From the NCBI RefSeq assembly GCF_000943545.1, contig NZ_JTHP01000047.1:1-54050 (forward strand): a stretch of 54,050 nt of DNA. The letters run 5' to 3'. Shown in pieces: positions 34,546-42,132 of the stretch. Made by a program: the position numbers and the translations under genes. Within the stretch, counting starts at the first letter, position 1, and each line of letters begins with the position of its first letter. This DNA is from Paenibacillus terrae. GTDB lineage: Bacteria > Bacillota > Bacilli > Paenibacillales > Paenibacillaceae. Below the pieces are notes generated by a model. It had not been told where the DNA came from. It made no database searches and saw only the letters and a list, made by a program, of their open reading frames with translations.

Positions 34546-35556
34546 ATGAAGGATTATGATATTTATGAACTAGGAGATGTTCTGCTGCAATCCGGTATCA
34601 CTCTGCCAAATGCCATTCTCGCCTACAAAACATACGGCATGCTAAATGCAGCCAAAAATAATGTGATTGTATATCCCACCTGGTTTGCCGGCTTGCATAC
34701 TGATAACGAATGGTTAATCGGACCTGGCAAGGCACTGAATCCAGAAAAATATTTTATCATCGTCCCTAATATGTTGGGCAATGGACTCTCCTCCTCGCCA
34801 AGCAATACGCCATCGCCCTATCATCAAGCGAATTTTCCACTGATTTCGATTTATGATAATGTGCGACTGCAGCATCAACTGGTGAATCAAAAGTTTGGTA
34901 TTGCAGAAATCGCCCTCGTTGTAGGTTGGTCACTAGGCGCTGTGCAGACCTTTCAGTGGGGGGCAAGCTATCCCGATATGGTAAAACGAATCGCTCCATT
35001 CGGCGGGACTGCCATGACCCGGCCACATGCAAAGGTTGTATTTGAAGGAATGATCGCTGCCCTTCAGGCTGATTCTGCTTGGAAAAATGGCTTTTACACG
35101 CAGAAACCCAAAACGGGATTGGCAGCCATGGGTCGAGTCTACGCAGCTTGGGGGTTCTCTCAGGCTTATTATCTAGAGCAGCTCTATCAGCAAGAGGGCT
35201 ACCACACACTGGAGGAATATCTCGTCGATTACTGGGATCAAGTATTTTTGGCCTTTGACGCTAATGACCTGATCACCATGTTACGTACCGGAATTACAGG
35301 TGACATTAGCGCTAATCCGACGTATAACGGCGATTTTGACCTTGCATTAAGCAGGATAACAGCACGGGCCCTGGTTATGCCGGGAAGTACAGACCTTTTC
35401 TTCCCTCCCCAGGATAACAAAGTTGAAGCACGCCATATACCAAATGCATTCTTCCTCCCGATTGAATCCAAGTGGGGGCATTGCGCAGGCATTGGACAGC
35501 ATGAACCAGACTCCGTATTTATAGATAAAAGTCTAAAAAGTTTCTTGCTTGAATGA
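34546..35556 (+). CDS. Alpha/beta hydrolase of the homoserine O-acetyltransferase type
   Basis: The 336-residue protein has AYKTYGMLNAAKNNVIVYPTW, the nucleophile Ser129 in VVGWSLGAVQTFQWG, ARALVMPGSTDLFFPP with the Asp, and KWGHCAGIGQHEPD with the His. MetX-like architecture, but the canonical GGSMGG elbow is GWSLGA here, so it may be a hydrolase or acyltransferase on another substrate. Preceded by AAAGGAG. It is followed after 22 bp by an MFS gene. Confidence 0.85.
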   Translation: MKDYDIYELGDVLLQSGITLPNAILAYKTYGMLNAAKNNVIVYPTWFAGLHTDNEWLIGPGKALNPEKYFIIVPNMLGNGLSSSPSNTPSPYHQANFPLISIYDNVRLQHQLVNQKFGIAEIALVVGWSLGAVQTFQWGASYPDMVKRIAPFGGTAMTRPHAKVVFEGMIAALQADSAWKNGFYTQKPKTGLAAMGRVYAAWGFSQAYYLEQLYQQEGYHTLEEYLVDYWDQVFLAFDANDLITMLRTGITGDISANPTYNGDFDLALSRITARALVMPGSTDLFFPPQDNKVEARHIPNAFFLPIESKWGHCAGIGQHEPDSVFIDKSLKSFLLE

Positions 35557-35578
35557 AACTGAGGAGGAGCGGATTAAA

Positions 35579-36763
35579 TTGAAAAATAAATTGATTATAT
35601 ATGTCCTAGCACTTGCTGTTTTTCTAATCGGAACCATTGAATACATTATTACAGGAGTCATTGAAATGATCGCCGTGGATTTGAGAGTATCTACTTCAGA
35701 AGCTGGTTTACTGGTGACTGTATTTGCTCTCGCAGCGGCCATTGTTGCTCCGATTCTGATTGCATTAACAATAAATATGGATCGCAAGAAGCTACTGATG
35801 GCTGCCCTCAGTGTGTTTATTGTCAGCAACGGACTTATGCTTGTAAACCTTTCTTACGAAACATTACTATGGGTACGAATTATTCAAGGGGTTAGCGGAG
35901 GAATCGCTACCGTAGTAGCCATGGCAGTAGCGACACGACTCGTCGAAAAAGAAAGAAGGGGCAATGCCATCGGTATTATTTTGATGGGGCTCAGTAGTTC
36001 GTTAGTTCTGGGTGTTCCAGCTGGCACATTTTTTAGCGAGATGTTTGGATGGAGAGTTTTGTTTATTTTGATCGGTATAATAAGCGTTCTTCCATTGTTT
36101 ATCATCTATAAAAAGGTTCCTGCAATCAGAGAAGAAGAAGCTGTTACCCTCAGGATGCAGCTCTCTATTTTAAAGGATTCAAAAATTGTAACTGCCTTGG
36201 CTATTACTTTATTTTATATTGGTGGTTACTCTACGCTCTTTACTTATATTACACCTTTCTTGCAAGCCGCATCCTCTCTTTCCATAACCGAAATTAGCGG
36301 TGTTTTATTCCTAGCGGGAATTTGCAGCTTTATCGGATCCAAAGTGGGTGGACAATTGGCAGATACAAAGGGATCGAAATTCACAATTTGTATTGGACTC
36401 CTGTTACAGGGAGCAATGCTCCTTTTATTCACTCTAGCTGGTGTCAATATCATTGTATTAATCTTAGTTTTAATGATCTTTATGTTAGCAACCTGGAGCA
36501 TTTCCCCTGCTCAGCAGCTATTTTTGGTCACTCTGGTACCTCGAAATCCAGACATTGCCCTGAGCGTAAATACTTCCTTCATCCAATTTGGCTTTGCGCT
36601 AGGATCTGGATTAGGCGGCCTTGTCATCAGTCGTACCTCTGTTCTGAATTTGAATTGGGTAGGTTTGGCTGCTGTAAGCGTTGCATTACTTCTTGCCATC
36701 TTGCTATTCAAAAAAATGAGCAGTGGGATTGGAACGTCTACTGTTACTAAAGAAAAATATTAA
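35579..36763 (+). CDS. MFS transporter (drug/arabinose efflux type, DHA1)
   Basis: The 394-residue protein has about 12 membrane segments: LIIYVLALAVFLIGTIEYII, the motif-A-like IALTINMDRKKLLMAALSVF loop, GVPAGTFFSEMFGWRVLF, and a long C-terminal half. It resembles YdhP/AraJ type efflux carriers. I choose the TTG at 35579, about ten bases after GAGGAGGAG. A TTG at 35549 lies upstream of that site. Coexpressed with the hydrolase gene, it may export a product or toxic substrate. Confidence 0.9.
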   Translation: MKNKLIIYVLALAVFLIGTIEYIITGVIEMIAVDLRVSTSEAGLLVTVFALAAAIVAPILIALTINMDRKKLLMAALSVFIVSNGLMLVNLSYETLLWVRIIQGVSGGIATVVAMAVATRLVEKERRGNAIGIILMGLSSSLVLGVPAGTFFSEMFGWRVLFILIGIISVLPLFIIYKKVPAIREEEAVTLRMQLSILKDSKIVTALAITLFYIGGYSTLFTYITPFLQAASSLSITEISGVLFLAGICSFIGSKVGGQLADTKGSKFTICIGLLLQGAMLLLFTLAGVNIIVLILVLMIFMLATWSISPAQQLFLVTLVPRNPDIALSVNTSFIQFGFALGSGLGGLVISRTSVLNLNWVGLAAVSVALLLAILLFKKMSSGIGTSTVTKEKY

Positions 36764-36785
36764 ATAGTTCCCTCTTTCTACAATC

Positions 36786-36966
36786 CCAGCATTCAAATCC
36801 AAGGTATTTTTTAACACACCAGGCACGGCATTCCCATATTCAAATGTATAAAAGTACATCATTTGCCTCCCAAAGCTGTGTCCGTAGTTCTCTTACCGAA
36901 GCAGGTCCTTCATCGAAATCGAGATCAGGGTTGAAATGCGGAAGATCGCCCAACCCTTTCCTTGAA
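36786..36966 (-). pseudogene. Fragment of an NADPH-dependent FMN reductase gene
   Basis: Leftward reading: LGDLPHFNPDLDFDEGPASV, RELRTQLWEANDVLLY, a one-base shift, then FEYGNAVPGVLKNTLDLNAG. This is the middle of the flavodoxin-like FMN reductase domain (normally DLPLYNxDL ... PEYNxSVPGVLKNALDW). Both ends are missing. The upstream end stops at repeat copy 9. Confidence 0.75.
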
Positions 36967-36970
36967 AAAA

Positions 36971-37060
36971 AATTCGCCCTACTTGTGATACGGTTCTCCG
37001 TGCTGTTTGTAACGGCAAGGTTTAGGACCATCATTTTGCGGGAAGGTCCATTCTTTGATA
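36971..37060 (+). repeat. Dispersed TACGGTTC repeat, copy 9 (full length)
   Basis: The most complete copy: TTCGCCCTACTTGTGATACG, GTTCTCCGTGCTGTTTGTAA, CGGCAAGGTTTAGGACC and a hairpin at 37024-37050 with GGACC/GGTCC arms, then TTCTTTGATATCGC. It lies 3' of paralogue B and at the cut end of the FMN reductase remnant. Confidence 0.85.
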
Positions 37061-37630
37061 TCGCATCTTTTTTGCAAATAGAACAAGTGGATCGATTCCT
37101 CCAAATTGCACTTTTGCTTACTTTAATATTCTCCTTTAATTACAAAAAACGAACCCCGAATTGTTCCAGCTAGTTTTGACTTCTGCCTAGCAAACTTAAA
37201 CTTCCCTTCTAACTCCTTTGGTACCTCCATCCCCTCAGAAAGCTTAAAACCAACGGCCCGCTTCTTAGGGTCATCAACTGTATACATGACGTTGACCTCG
37301 AGACCATCCTCATAAAAGACATAGGCAAATTTGATATTTTCCACTTGAAAACGTGACATTTCTAAAGGTTTGGCCGCAAACTCAATATCACGCTCTTTCA
37401 GAATTCGGTTCACATAATCAAGGGTCTCCTGACTTTCACTAGCTGGCACAACCGTAAATTCATGCTTGTATTTGTTCATAAAGTAACGGGCTTCATTAGC
37501 ACGCAAACCAGCAAGCGCTTCTACTACAGGTGAAGACTCTAAACCAACCGTAGACACATTAGTAAAATCAACGATATAGGACATTTCCATCTCTCCTTTT
37601 ATCTCATTATTTCCAAAAAAACTTGCCGCT
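37009..37630. repeat. Duplicated segment, copy B (155-residue gene and flanks)
   Basis: Nearly identical to 18513-19135. The similarity ends at AAAAAAACTTGC, about 30 bp upstream of the gene's ribosome binding site. Confidence 0.85.
37123..37584 (-). CDS. Conserved hypothetical protein, paralogue B
   Basis: The 153-residue protein starts at the ATG at 37584, eight bases after AAGGAG. It differs from paralogue A (18628) at six aligned positions (for example Asn to Thr in DFTNVST and Ile to Lys in RILKERD). The frames are both intact and the changes are scattered, which suggests both copies are kept under selection or that the duplication is recent. Family not recognised. It precedes repeat copy 9 and follows the SUKH-HEAT gene. 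Confidence 0.75.
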   Translation of the reverse strand: MSYIVDFTNVSTVGLESSPVVEALAGLRANEARYFMNKYKHEFTVVPASESQETLDYVNRILKERDIEFAAKPLEMSRFQVENIKFAYVFYEDGLEVNVMYTVDDPKKRAVGFKLSEGMEVPKELEGKFKFARQKSKLAGTIRGSFFVIKGEY

Positions 37631-37674
37631 ACTCAATAGGCTCAAATCTACTAACGGGATCATCTAGACCTTCC

Positions 37675-39009
37675 TCACGATTCGTCTTTGTCGAAATAAT
37701 CATCTGGCAAATGTAGTTCTCGCAAACAACCGATAAATTTTTCTCTGAATTTCGGATCTCTTTGATATTTCGGCCATACCGCCTTATAGTAAGGCAGCAA
37801 CTTCTCATGTGGAATAATGCCCCAGTACAAAATTAAGTTATTCATAACCTGCGGGCCGCCCCCCATCAACATCTGTTCAATGATCTGCCAGCCTCCCAGC
37901 TTGTTTTCGCAACTGCGCGCGGCATAGATGGCCGTGGTTTGCATTTTCGGGTCGGCGTGACACAAGAAAGGCGCAAAGTTCTGGAGAGTAATCCCACCGT
38001 AATCTTCCAAAATATACCCTGCATAACGCAACGTTTCCGGGTCGTGAATCCTGTCAAGCCTTTGCAAGATCACTGAAATACATTCCGTTAAATCCGCAGT
38101 TTTACTGGAAGCATGTAGAATCTGTAAAGCTTGCAGAAAATCCTCATGCCCATCCGATTGCAACAGCTCCAGAAGATATTTTCTACCCGCGTCAAAAGAA
38201 GTTTTGCAGATTAGCCAAATGGCTGCGGTCCGATTTTTTGGGCTTTGCTCCGCAATATTTTTCAAAAAACCAAGGGTTGGCTGAGATATTTTCTTAAACT
38301 TGGACATTCCATCAAGCGCTTTTGCTTGGATTTCTTCGTTTGGAGCGCTCTGATAAATCTGGATCAGCGCATTCTCATCACCCGGTATTCGACTGCCAAA
38401 CCACCCGATATCATAATCCAGAATAATTTCATCCAGCCAGCGCTCGTACCAGTCCAGAAAGCTGTCTTCATAGACAAAGAAAAAAGGATGATCGGGATGA
38501 AAATCAGAGGTGTACACAATTCTCCCCCTGTATTTCCCTTCAAGTACGAGATACATGTCGTATTCGCAGCCTTGAGTGCCTATGCACAACATGCCGCCCA
38601 ACACCTTATTACAGGTGTCGTCGTATTCCTCATCGGGGATGTCCTCATCCTTGGTCAGGGGCTCAATCAGATGGTTCCATTCCTCTTTGGCCATCCCGGG
38701 ATGCAGAACGGATTTTGCAAGGAGTGCCTGGCGCTCGGTATAGGAGGCTGCCTTTTCAATCGGATAAATTCCATAATAGGGTCCGGCGCCTCCGTTGCCG
38801 ACTTTCGTTAAAAACTGCGCGTAAGGCTCAGGAAGAGTGACCTGATTGTGGGCTTGCCAGTCCGCCAGCTCTTTTGCAGTAAGCTTCCCATTAACCTTGT
38901 ATTGATGTGAGGATGCTCCAAACACCGAGAAAGCCGTGTCTTTGCGCATGGCTTGATTCAGTTTGTTTTTTATTCGATCCAGTTGCGTTTCTTTCTTTCC
39001 AAACCACAT
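37675..39009 (-). CDS. SMI1/KNR4 (SUKH) domain protein with C-terminal helical repeats
   Basis: The 444-residue protein has a SUKH domain in residues about 30-190: LTAKELADWQAHNQVTLPEP, FLTKVGNGGAGPYYGIYPIE, LGGMLCIGTQGCEYDMYLVL and a late SFLDWYERWLDEII helix. From about 215 to the end there are HEAT-like helical repeats (ALIQIYQSAPNEEIQAKALD, LRYAGYILEDYGGITLQNFA). SUKH proteins commonly neutralise polymorphic toxins. No toxin lies nearby, so this is an orphan. AGGAGGG precedes the ATG. Confidence 0.87.
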   Translation of the reverse strand: MWFGKKETQLDRIKNKLNQAMRKDTAFSVFGASSHQYKVNGKLTAKELADWQAHNQVTLPEPYAQFLTKVGNGGAGPYYGIYPIEKAASYTERQALLAKSVLHPGMAKEEWNHLIEPLTKDEDIPDEEYDDTCNKVLGGMLCIGTQGCEYDMYLVLEGKYRGRIVYTSDFHPDHPFFFVYEDSFLDWYERWLDEIILDYDIGWFGSRIPGDENALIQIYQSAPNEEIQAKALDGMSKFKKISQPTLGFLKNIAEQSPKNRTAAIWLICKTSFDAGRKYLLELLQSDGHEDFLQALQILHASSKTADLTECISVILQRLDRIHDPETLRYAGYILEDYGGITLQNFAPFLCHADPKMQTTAIYAARSCENKLGGWQIIEQMLMGGGPQVMNNLILYWGIIPHEKLLPYYKAVWPKYQRDPKFREKFIGCLRELHLPDDYFDKDES

Positions 39010-39308
39010 ATTGAACCCTCCTGTTGACTATAGCCAGGTTTCCTTTGTTTGCTTAACCAGCAATTTTATTATTTTTTCTAAGGGTCTTATCTCTTTAGAA
39101 TTATATGTATCTTTAAGTAGGTTTTCAGCAGTATACAACCGGTGCAGCAAACAGCTTGGACTACTGTCAATAGAGTGGACACCCCAAGTGGAGAATTTCA
39201 AGCGAGCCGATTCGTTTCCATTATAAAAGCATGTAATATATTCGAAATCTGCTTTCTTACTTAAAGTTTAACAAACTTATCTAAAAAATGCGTATACATT
39301 TCCCTAAC
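39010..39308. other. Intergenic region with a possible IS end
   Basis: No gene. Around 39160-39185, read leftwards, GGTGTCCACTCTATTGACAG then TAGTCCA resembles the terminal sequences of IS3-type elements (compare the right end near 50470). A solo end of this kind would be the trace of a lost element. Confidence 0.35.
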
Positions 39309-39392
39309 TATTCGCTTCTGATAAGGTTCTCCGCGCTGTCTGTAACAGCAAGTTTTAGGACCATCCTTTGTCGGATGGCCCTACTTTGTAAT
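39309..39392 (+). repeat. Dispersed TACGGTTC repeat, copy 10 (full length)
   Basis: TTCGCTTCTGATAAGGTTCTCCGC, GCTGTCTGTAACAGC (perfect small hairpin), AAGTTTTAGG and a hairpin at 39357-39382 (CCATCC/GGATGG with AGG/CCT outside). It lies about 60 bp beyond the stop of the cat gene. Confidence 0.8.
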
Positions 39393-39450
39393 CACATACG
39401 TTTAAACCATCAAGCACCATCGAACGCCAAGCTTATCAACAAACGACCAG

Positions 39451-40096
39451 TTAAACCCAGTCTTCGCTTTCATTAGCGAATCTTTGTAAATCATTCATAA
39501 AAACAGATGCATGGTAGCCATCGCAAACAGAATGATGAATTTGTAAAGAGACAGGCAGGAATAATTCATTATTCACTTGGGAGTATTTTCCGCCAGTTAT
39601 TATTGGTAAGAGAAAGTTTCCACCATTTTAAGTTAAACGCTTTAAAAGAACTCCAAGGAATCATAGATATCGGAATATTATTATCTGGTATAGGTTCTTT
39701 TGGAAATAAACTACCTGTACCATTGTATTTTCGGACATCCTTTTCATACTGAAAATGAAACTCTGAAAAATTATTCATATTTGGCGACCAAATGGCTGGA
39801 AATGTATGCGTCCTATTGTCAAAAATAGTATAACAAGGACAAATCTCTGCCCAATAACCTAAATTACCCTCTGAGTTAAAACACGTTCTAAATTCTCTGT
39901 GAGAATTAACTATTCTTGTAACCATAAAAATAAACGCAGGATATAGCTTATATCCCTTTTTCTTTAAGTTCTTCATTAGAACAGTAATATTAATTTCATT
40001 CGTCATACTGAATGTTGTCTGTTGTTGTAAATAATGTTCAAAGTATTCTTTTCGATACCAATTGTCACGATTAATAATACTGAATTTCAACTTCAA
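39451..40096 (-). pseudogene. cat: Chloramphenicol acetyltransferase gene with a single-base frameshift
   Basis: From the TTG at 40096 the first 154 codons or so encode a type A CAT (NRDNWYRKEYFEHYLQQQTT, SMTNEINITVLMKNLKKKGY, CPCYTIFDNRTHTFPAIWSP, NIPISMIPWSSFKAFNL). In AAAA at about 39633 one base too many shifts the frame and it stops at 39569. In the next frame the rest is intact: NGGNFLLPIITGGKYSQ, LPVSLQIHHSVCDGYHASVF with the catalytic His, to a stop at 39451. Removing one A gives a normal 214-residue enzyme. So this is a recent inactivation, phase variation, or a sequencing error. The attenuator upstream is intact. Confidence 0.85.
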
Positions 40097-40097
40097 C

Positions 40098-40131
40098 GCC
40101 CCCTAATATAATTTATTTAATATTAGGAGGC
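40098..40131 (-). promoter_or_regulatory. Translational attenuator hairpin of cat
   Basis: Leftward, GCCTCCTAATAT (40131-40120) pairs with ATATTAGGGGGC (40109-40098) over 12 bp with one G-T pair and a 10-base loop. The second arm contains the cat ribosome binding site (AGGGGG), so the stem hides it. The first arm overlaps the end of the leader peptide. This is the arrangement of inducible cat genes, where an antibiotic-stalled ribosome in the leader opens the stem. Confidence 0.85.
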
Positions 40132-40152
40132 TACTTTCACTGCTTTTTTCAT
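40123..40152 (-). CDS. cat leader peptide
   Basis: ATG at 40152, nine residues MKKAVKVAS, stop at 40123-40125, with AAGGATG ten bases upstream. Its last codons lie in the first arm of the attenuator hairpin. Leaders of inducible cat genes are of this size and often start MKK or MVK. Stalling in the presence of chloramphenicol is inferred from that family. Confidence 0.75.
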   Translation of the reverse strand: MKKAVKVAS

Positions 40153-40189
40153 ATCAGTCATCCTTTTTAATATTTTATGCCATTATATC

Positions 40190-40640
40190 ATCAAGTATAT
40201 CTAACACCCTCTGAGCCATCTTTCACAGGCAGCTCTCTCACTGGAGTAGCGCCTAGCCTTTATTGCATAACTTACAACAAGTCCATTTTTATATCAGCCT
40301 TTCCATGAATTAAATGTAGTCGCTAGCATTGTCTGTATAGTTTTCAGGGTTTGGCGATTAATAAGTTACCAGGCACAAGCTCAGTGTCTACAAATTCCTT
40401 CAATAACCGTGCTTGCTCGTATTCCCCCATGTAACTTTTGAACCAATCAACCTAAGAATATGATTGGCATTGACGATGCTCATCAATACCAAAAGCTACA
40501 TCATCCCACTTAAACGACCACCTGCTCAAAGCAGGTTGATTTTGACATGAATGTCAACGACTAAAGTCGTTACCTAAGACTAAAGTTCTTCTGAAAGTCC
40601 ATACGCTGAAGCGCATTGGTATTGAAATTCGTAGCTCTTA
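40190..40640. other. Intergenic region with gene and IS scraps
   Basis: Near 40350-40440 the - strand reads DWFKSYMGEYEQARLLKEFV and DTELVPGNLLIAKP to a stop, a protein-like fragment that I cannot assign. At 40520-40571 two hairpins follow each other, ACCTGCT-CAA-AGCAGGT and AACGACT-AA-AGTCGTT, like the subterminal palindromes of IS200/IS605 elements. No transposase is present. A weak echo of the dispersed repeat (TTGTCTGTATAGTTTTCAGG) is at 40329. Confidence 0.4.
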
Positions 40641-40646
40641 TTATTT

Positions 40647-40734
40647 TTCGCCCTACTTATGATACGGTTCAGCTTACGTCTCTATCAGCGAAATTGCTAA
40701 AGGAGCTGCATCTGTCAGCTCTTTTAGCAATTTC
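40647..40734 (+). repeat. Dispersed TACGGTTC repeat, copy 11
   Basis: TTCGCCCTACTTATGATACG then GTTCAGCTTACG, followed where the terminal hairpin is expected by a 19-bp stem (40690-40708 with 40716-40734, one G-T pair, 7-base loop) of unrelated sequence. It ends 18 bp from the stop of the FAD oxidase gene and may end its transcript. Confidence 0.75.
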
Positions 40735-40752
40735 GATCTGGTGTGCATATTG

Positions 40753-42132
40753 TCATTTTCCGACCTGTTTATCCACTGGAATACTCTGAGCAAAACGAAA
40801 CACATTATGAGGATCGTACTTTCGTTTCACCTGCTTCAATCTGCCAAAGTTCACGCCATAATACGCCTTGGGCCAGTTCTTAATCTGCAGATCGGGAAAA
40901 TTCACATAATCCCCTTTAACAAAGGGACGTAACGCTCTGCGAAACCTTTCCACCCACTGAATATTCCGCTCCTGCTCCCCATTGTTTCTCCAGCGGGCTG
41001 ACAGTTCGTAGATTGTCTCAGCCTTCCGATGAGGATAGGCCGTTGCAGTAGGCGATACTCGACTCACCGCGCTTCCTGCACCACCTAAGCTTTGACTCCA
41101 CACGCTAGAATGTCTGTTGGGTGCTTTGGATAAAAAGTCACGTATAATTCGTACTCCTACAGGCGGCAAAGCTTGGAACCCGTAGGCCCCGGTTATTTTA
41201 AACTTCGGTTCCAAATTCAGGTCCGATTCGGCAAAAAATTTGGTTGCTTCAATAAAAGGTACTGTCTTCACCATCACCTTCACCGGAGTGCCTGCTCGCA
41301 AGAGCGGTCTAATCAATCGGCGCAGCTCCTCTGCACCGCCAAGCAATTGCCCGGTAGATACAATGGTTCCCACCTGCTTGGCAGCCACCTCAATTGTTGA
41401 GGTTAAGCGGTTCGTGACAGACGGGGCCCAGCGCTGCCAAGTTGGTAACACCTTCTCAAGGTCACTCCATTTCCATGTAATACTGTAAATAGATACCGAT
41501 GAAATCGGCCTAACCCGAAATGTATATTCTGTAGCAACACCAAAGTTCCCTCCCCCTCCGCCTCGTGATGCCCACAACAGATCGGAATGTTTCTTCCGGT
41601 TTGCCACAATCGTCCTTGCCCCATACCTTCCCGAAGCTACGACCATCTTCACTTGTTTCAAGTTATCGCACGTAAGTCCATATTTGCGGGAAAGAAGTCC
41701 AATGCCTCCTCCCAAGGTAAGCCCAGCTACGCCTACGTCGGGCGCAGTCCCCGCCGGAATGGCCACACGCTTATCCCACAGCTTTTTGTACACACGGGCA
41801 AGTGGATTTCCCGTTTGTACAATGGCCACTCTATTTTTTCGATCAACCTTAACCTTATTCATCTCGCTCACATCAATAATAATACCGCCATTTACAGCCG
41901 AGAAGCCTTCATAGCTATGCCGCCCGCTGCGCACTCGCAGACGTATGCCCCGCTCACGAGCCCATTTGACTGCGTTGATCACATCCTGAGTCCGTTGGCA
42001 AAAAACAATGACCCTTGGAAATTTGGAAAAGCGCCTATTGAACTCCATTCTGGCCGTATTGTATGACGGATTACCCGGAATTACGATCCTTCCGGTTAAT
42101 CGTGTACTTTTCTTTTGCAACTTTTGTGCCAT
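40753..42132 (-). CDS. FAD-binding oxidoreductase (berberine-bridge / oligosaccharide oxidase type)
   Basis: The 459-residue protein has the PCMH FAD domain: RVIVFCQRTQDVINAVKWAR, RSGRHSYEGFSAVNGGIIID with His72 as the likely covalent FAD ligand, and TAPDVGVAGLTLGGGIGLLS. The C-terminal BBE domain ends YYGVNFGRLKQVKRKYDPHN and VFRFAQSIP. No signal peptide. It would oxidise an alcohol or sugar with O2 to give H2O2; the substrate is unknown. The ribosome binding site is weak. It is monocistronic with repeat copy 11 behind it. Confidence 0.9.
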   Translation of the reverse strand: MAQKLQKKSTRLTGRIVIPGNPSYNTARMEFNRRFSKFPRVIVFCQRTQDVINAVKWARERGIRLRVRSGRHSYEGFSAVNGGIIIDVSEMNKVKVDRKNRVAIVQTGNPLARVYKKLWDKRVAIPAGTAPDVGVAGLTLGGGIGLLSRKYGLTCDNLKQVKMVVASGRYGARTIVANRKKHSDLLWASRGGGGGNFGVATEYTFRVRPISSVSIYSITWKWSDLEKVLPTWQRWAPSVTNRLTSTIEVAAKQVGTIVSTGQLLGGAEELRRLIRPLLRAGTPVKVMVKTVPFIEATKFFAESDLNLEPKFKITGAYGFQALPPVGVRIIRDFLSKAPNRHSSVWSQSLGGAGSAVSRVSPTATAYPHRKAETIYELSARWRNNGEQERNIQWVERFRRALRPFVKGDYVNFPDLQIKNWPKAYYGVNFGRLKQVKRKYDPHNVFRFAQSIPVDKQVGK

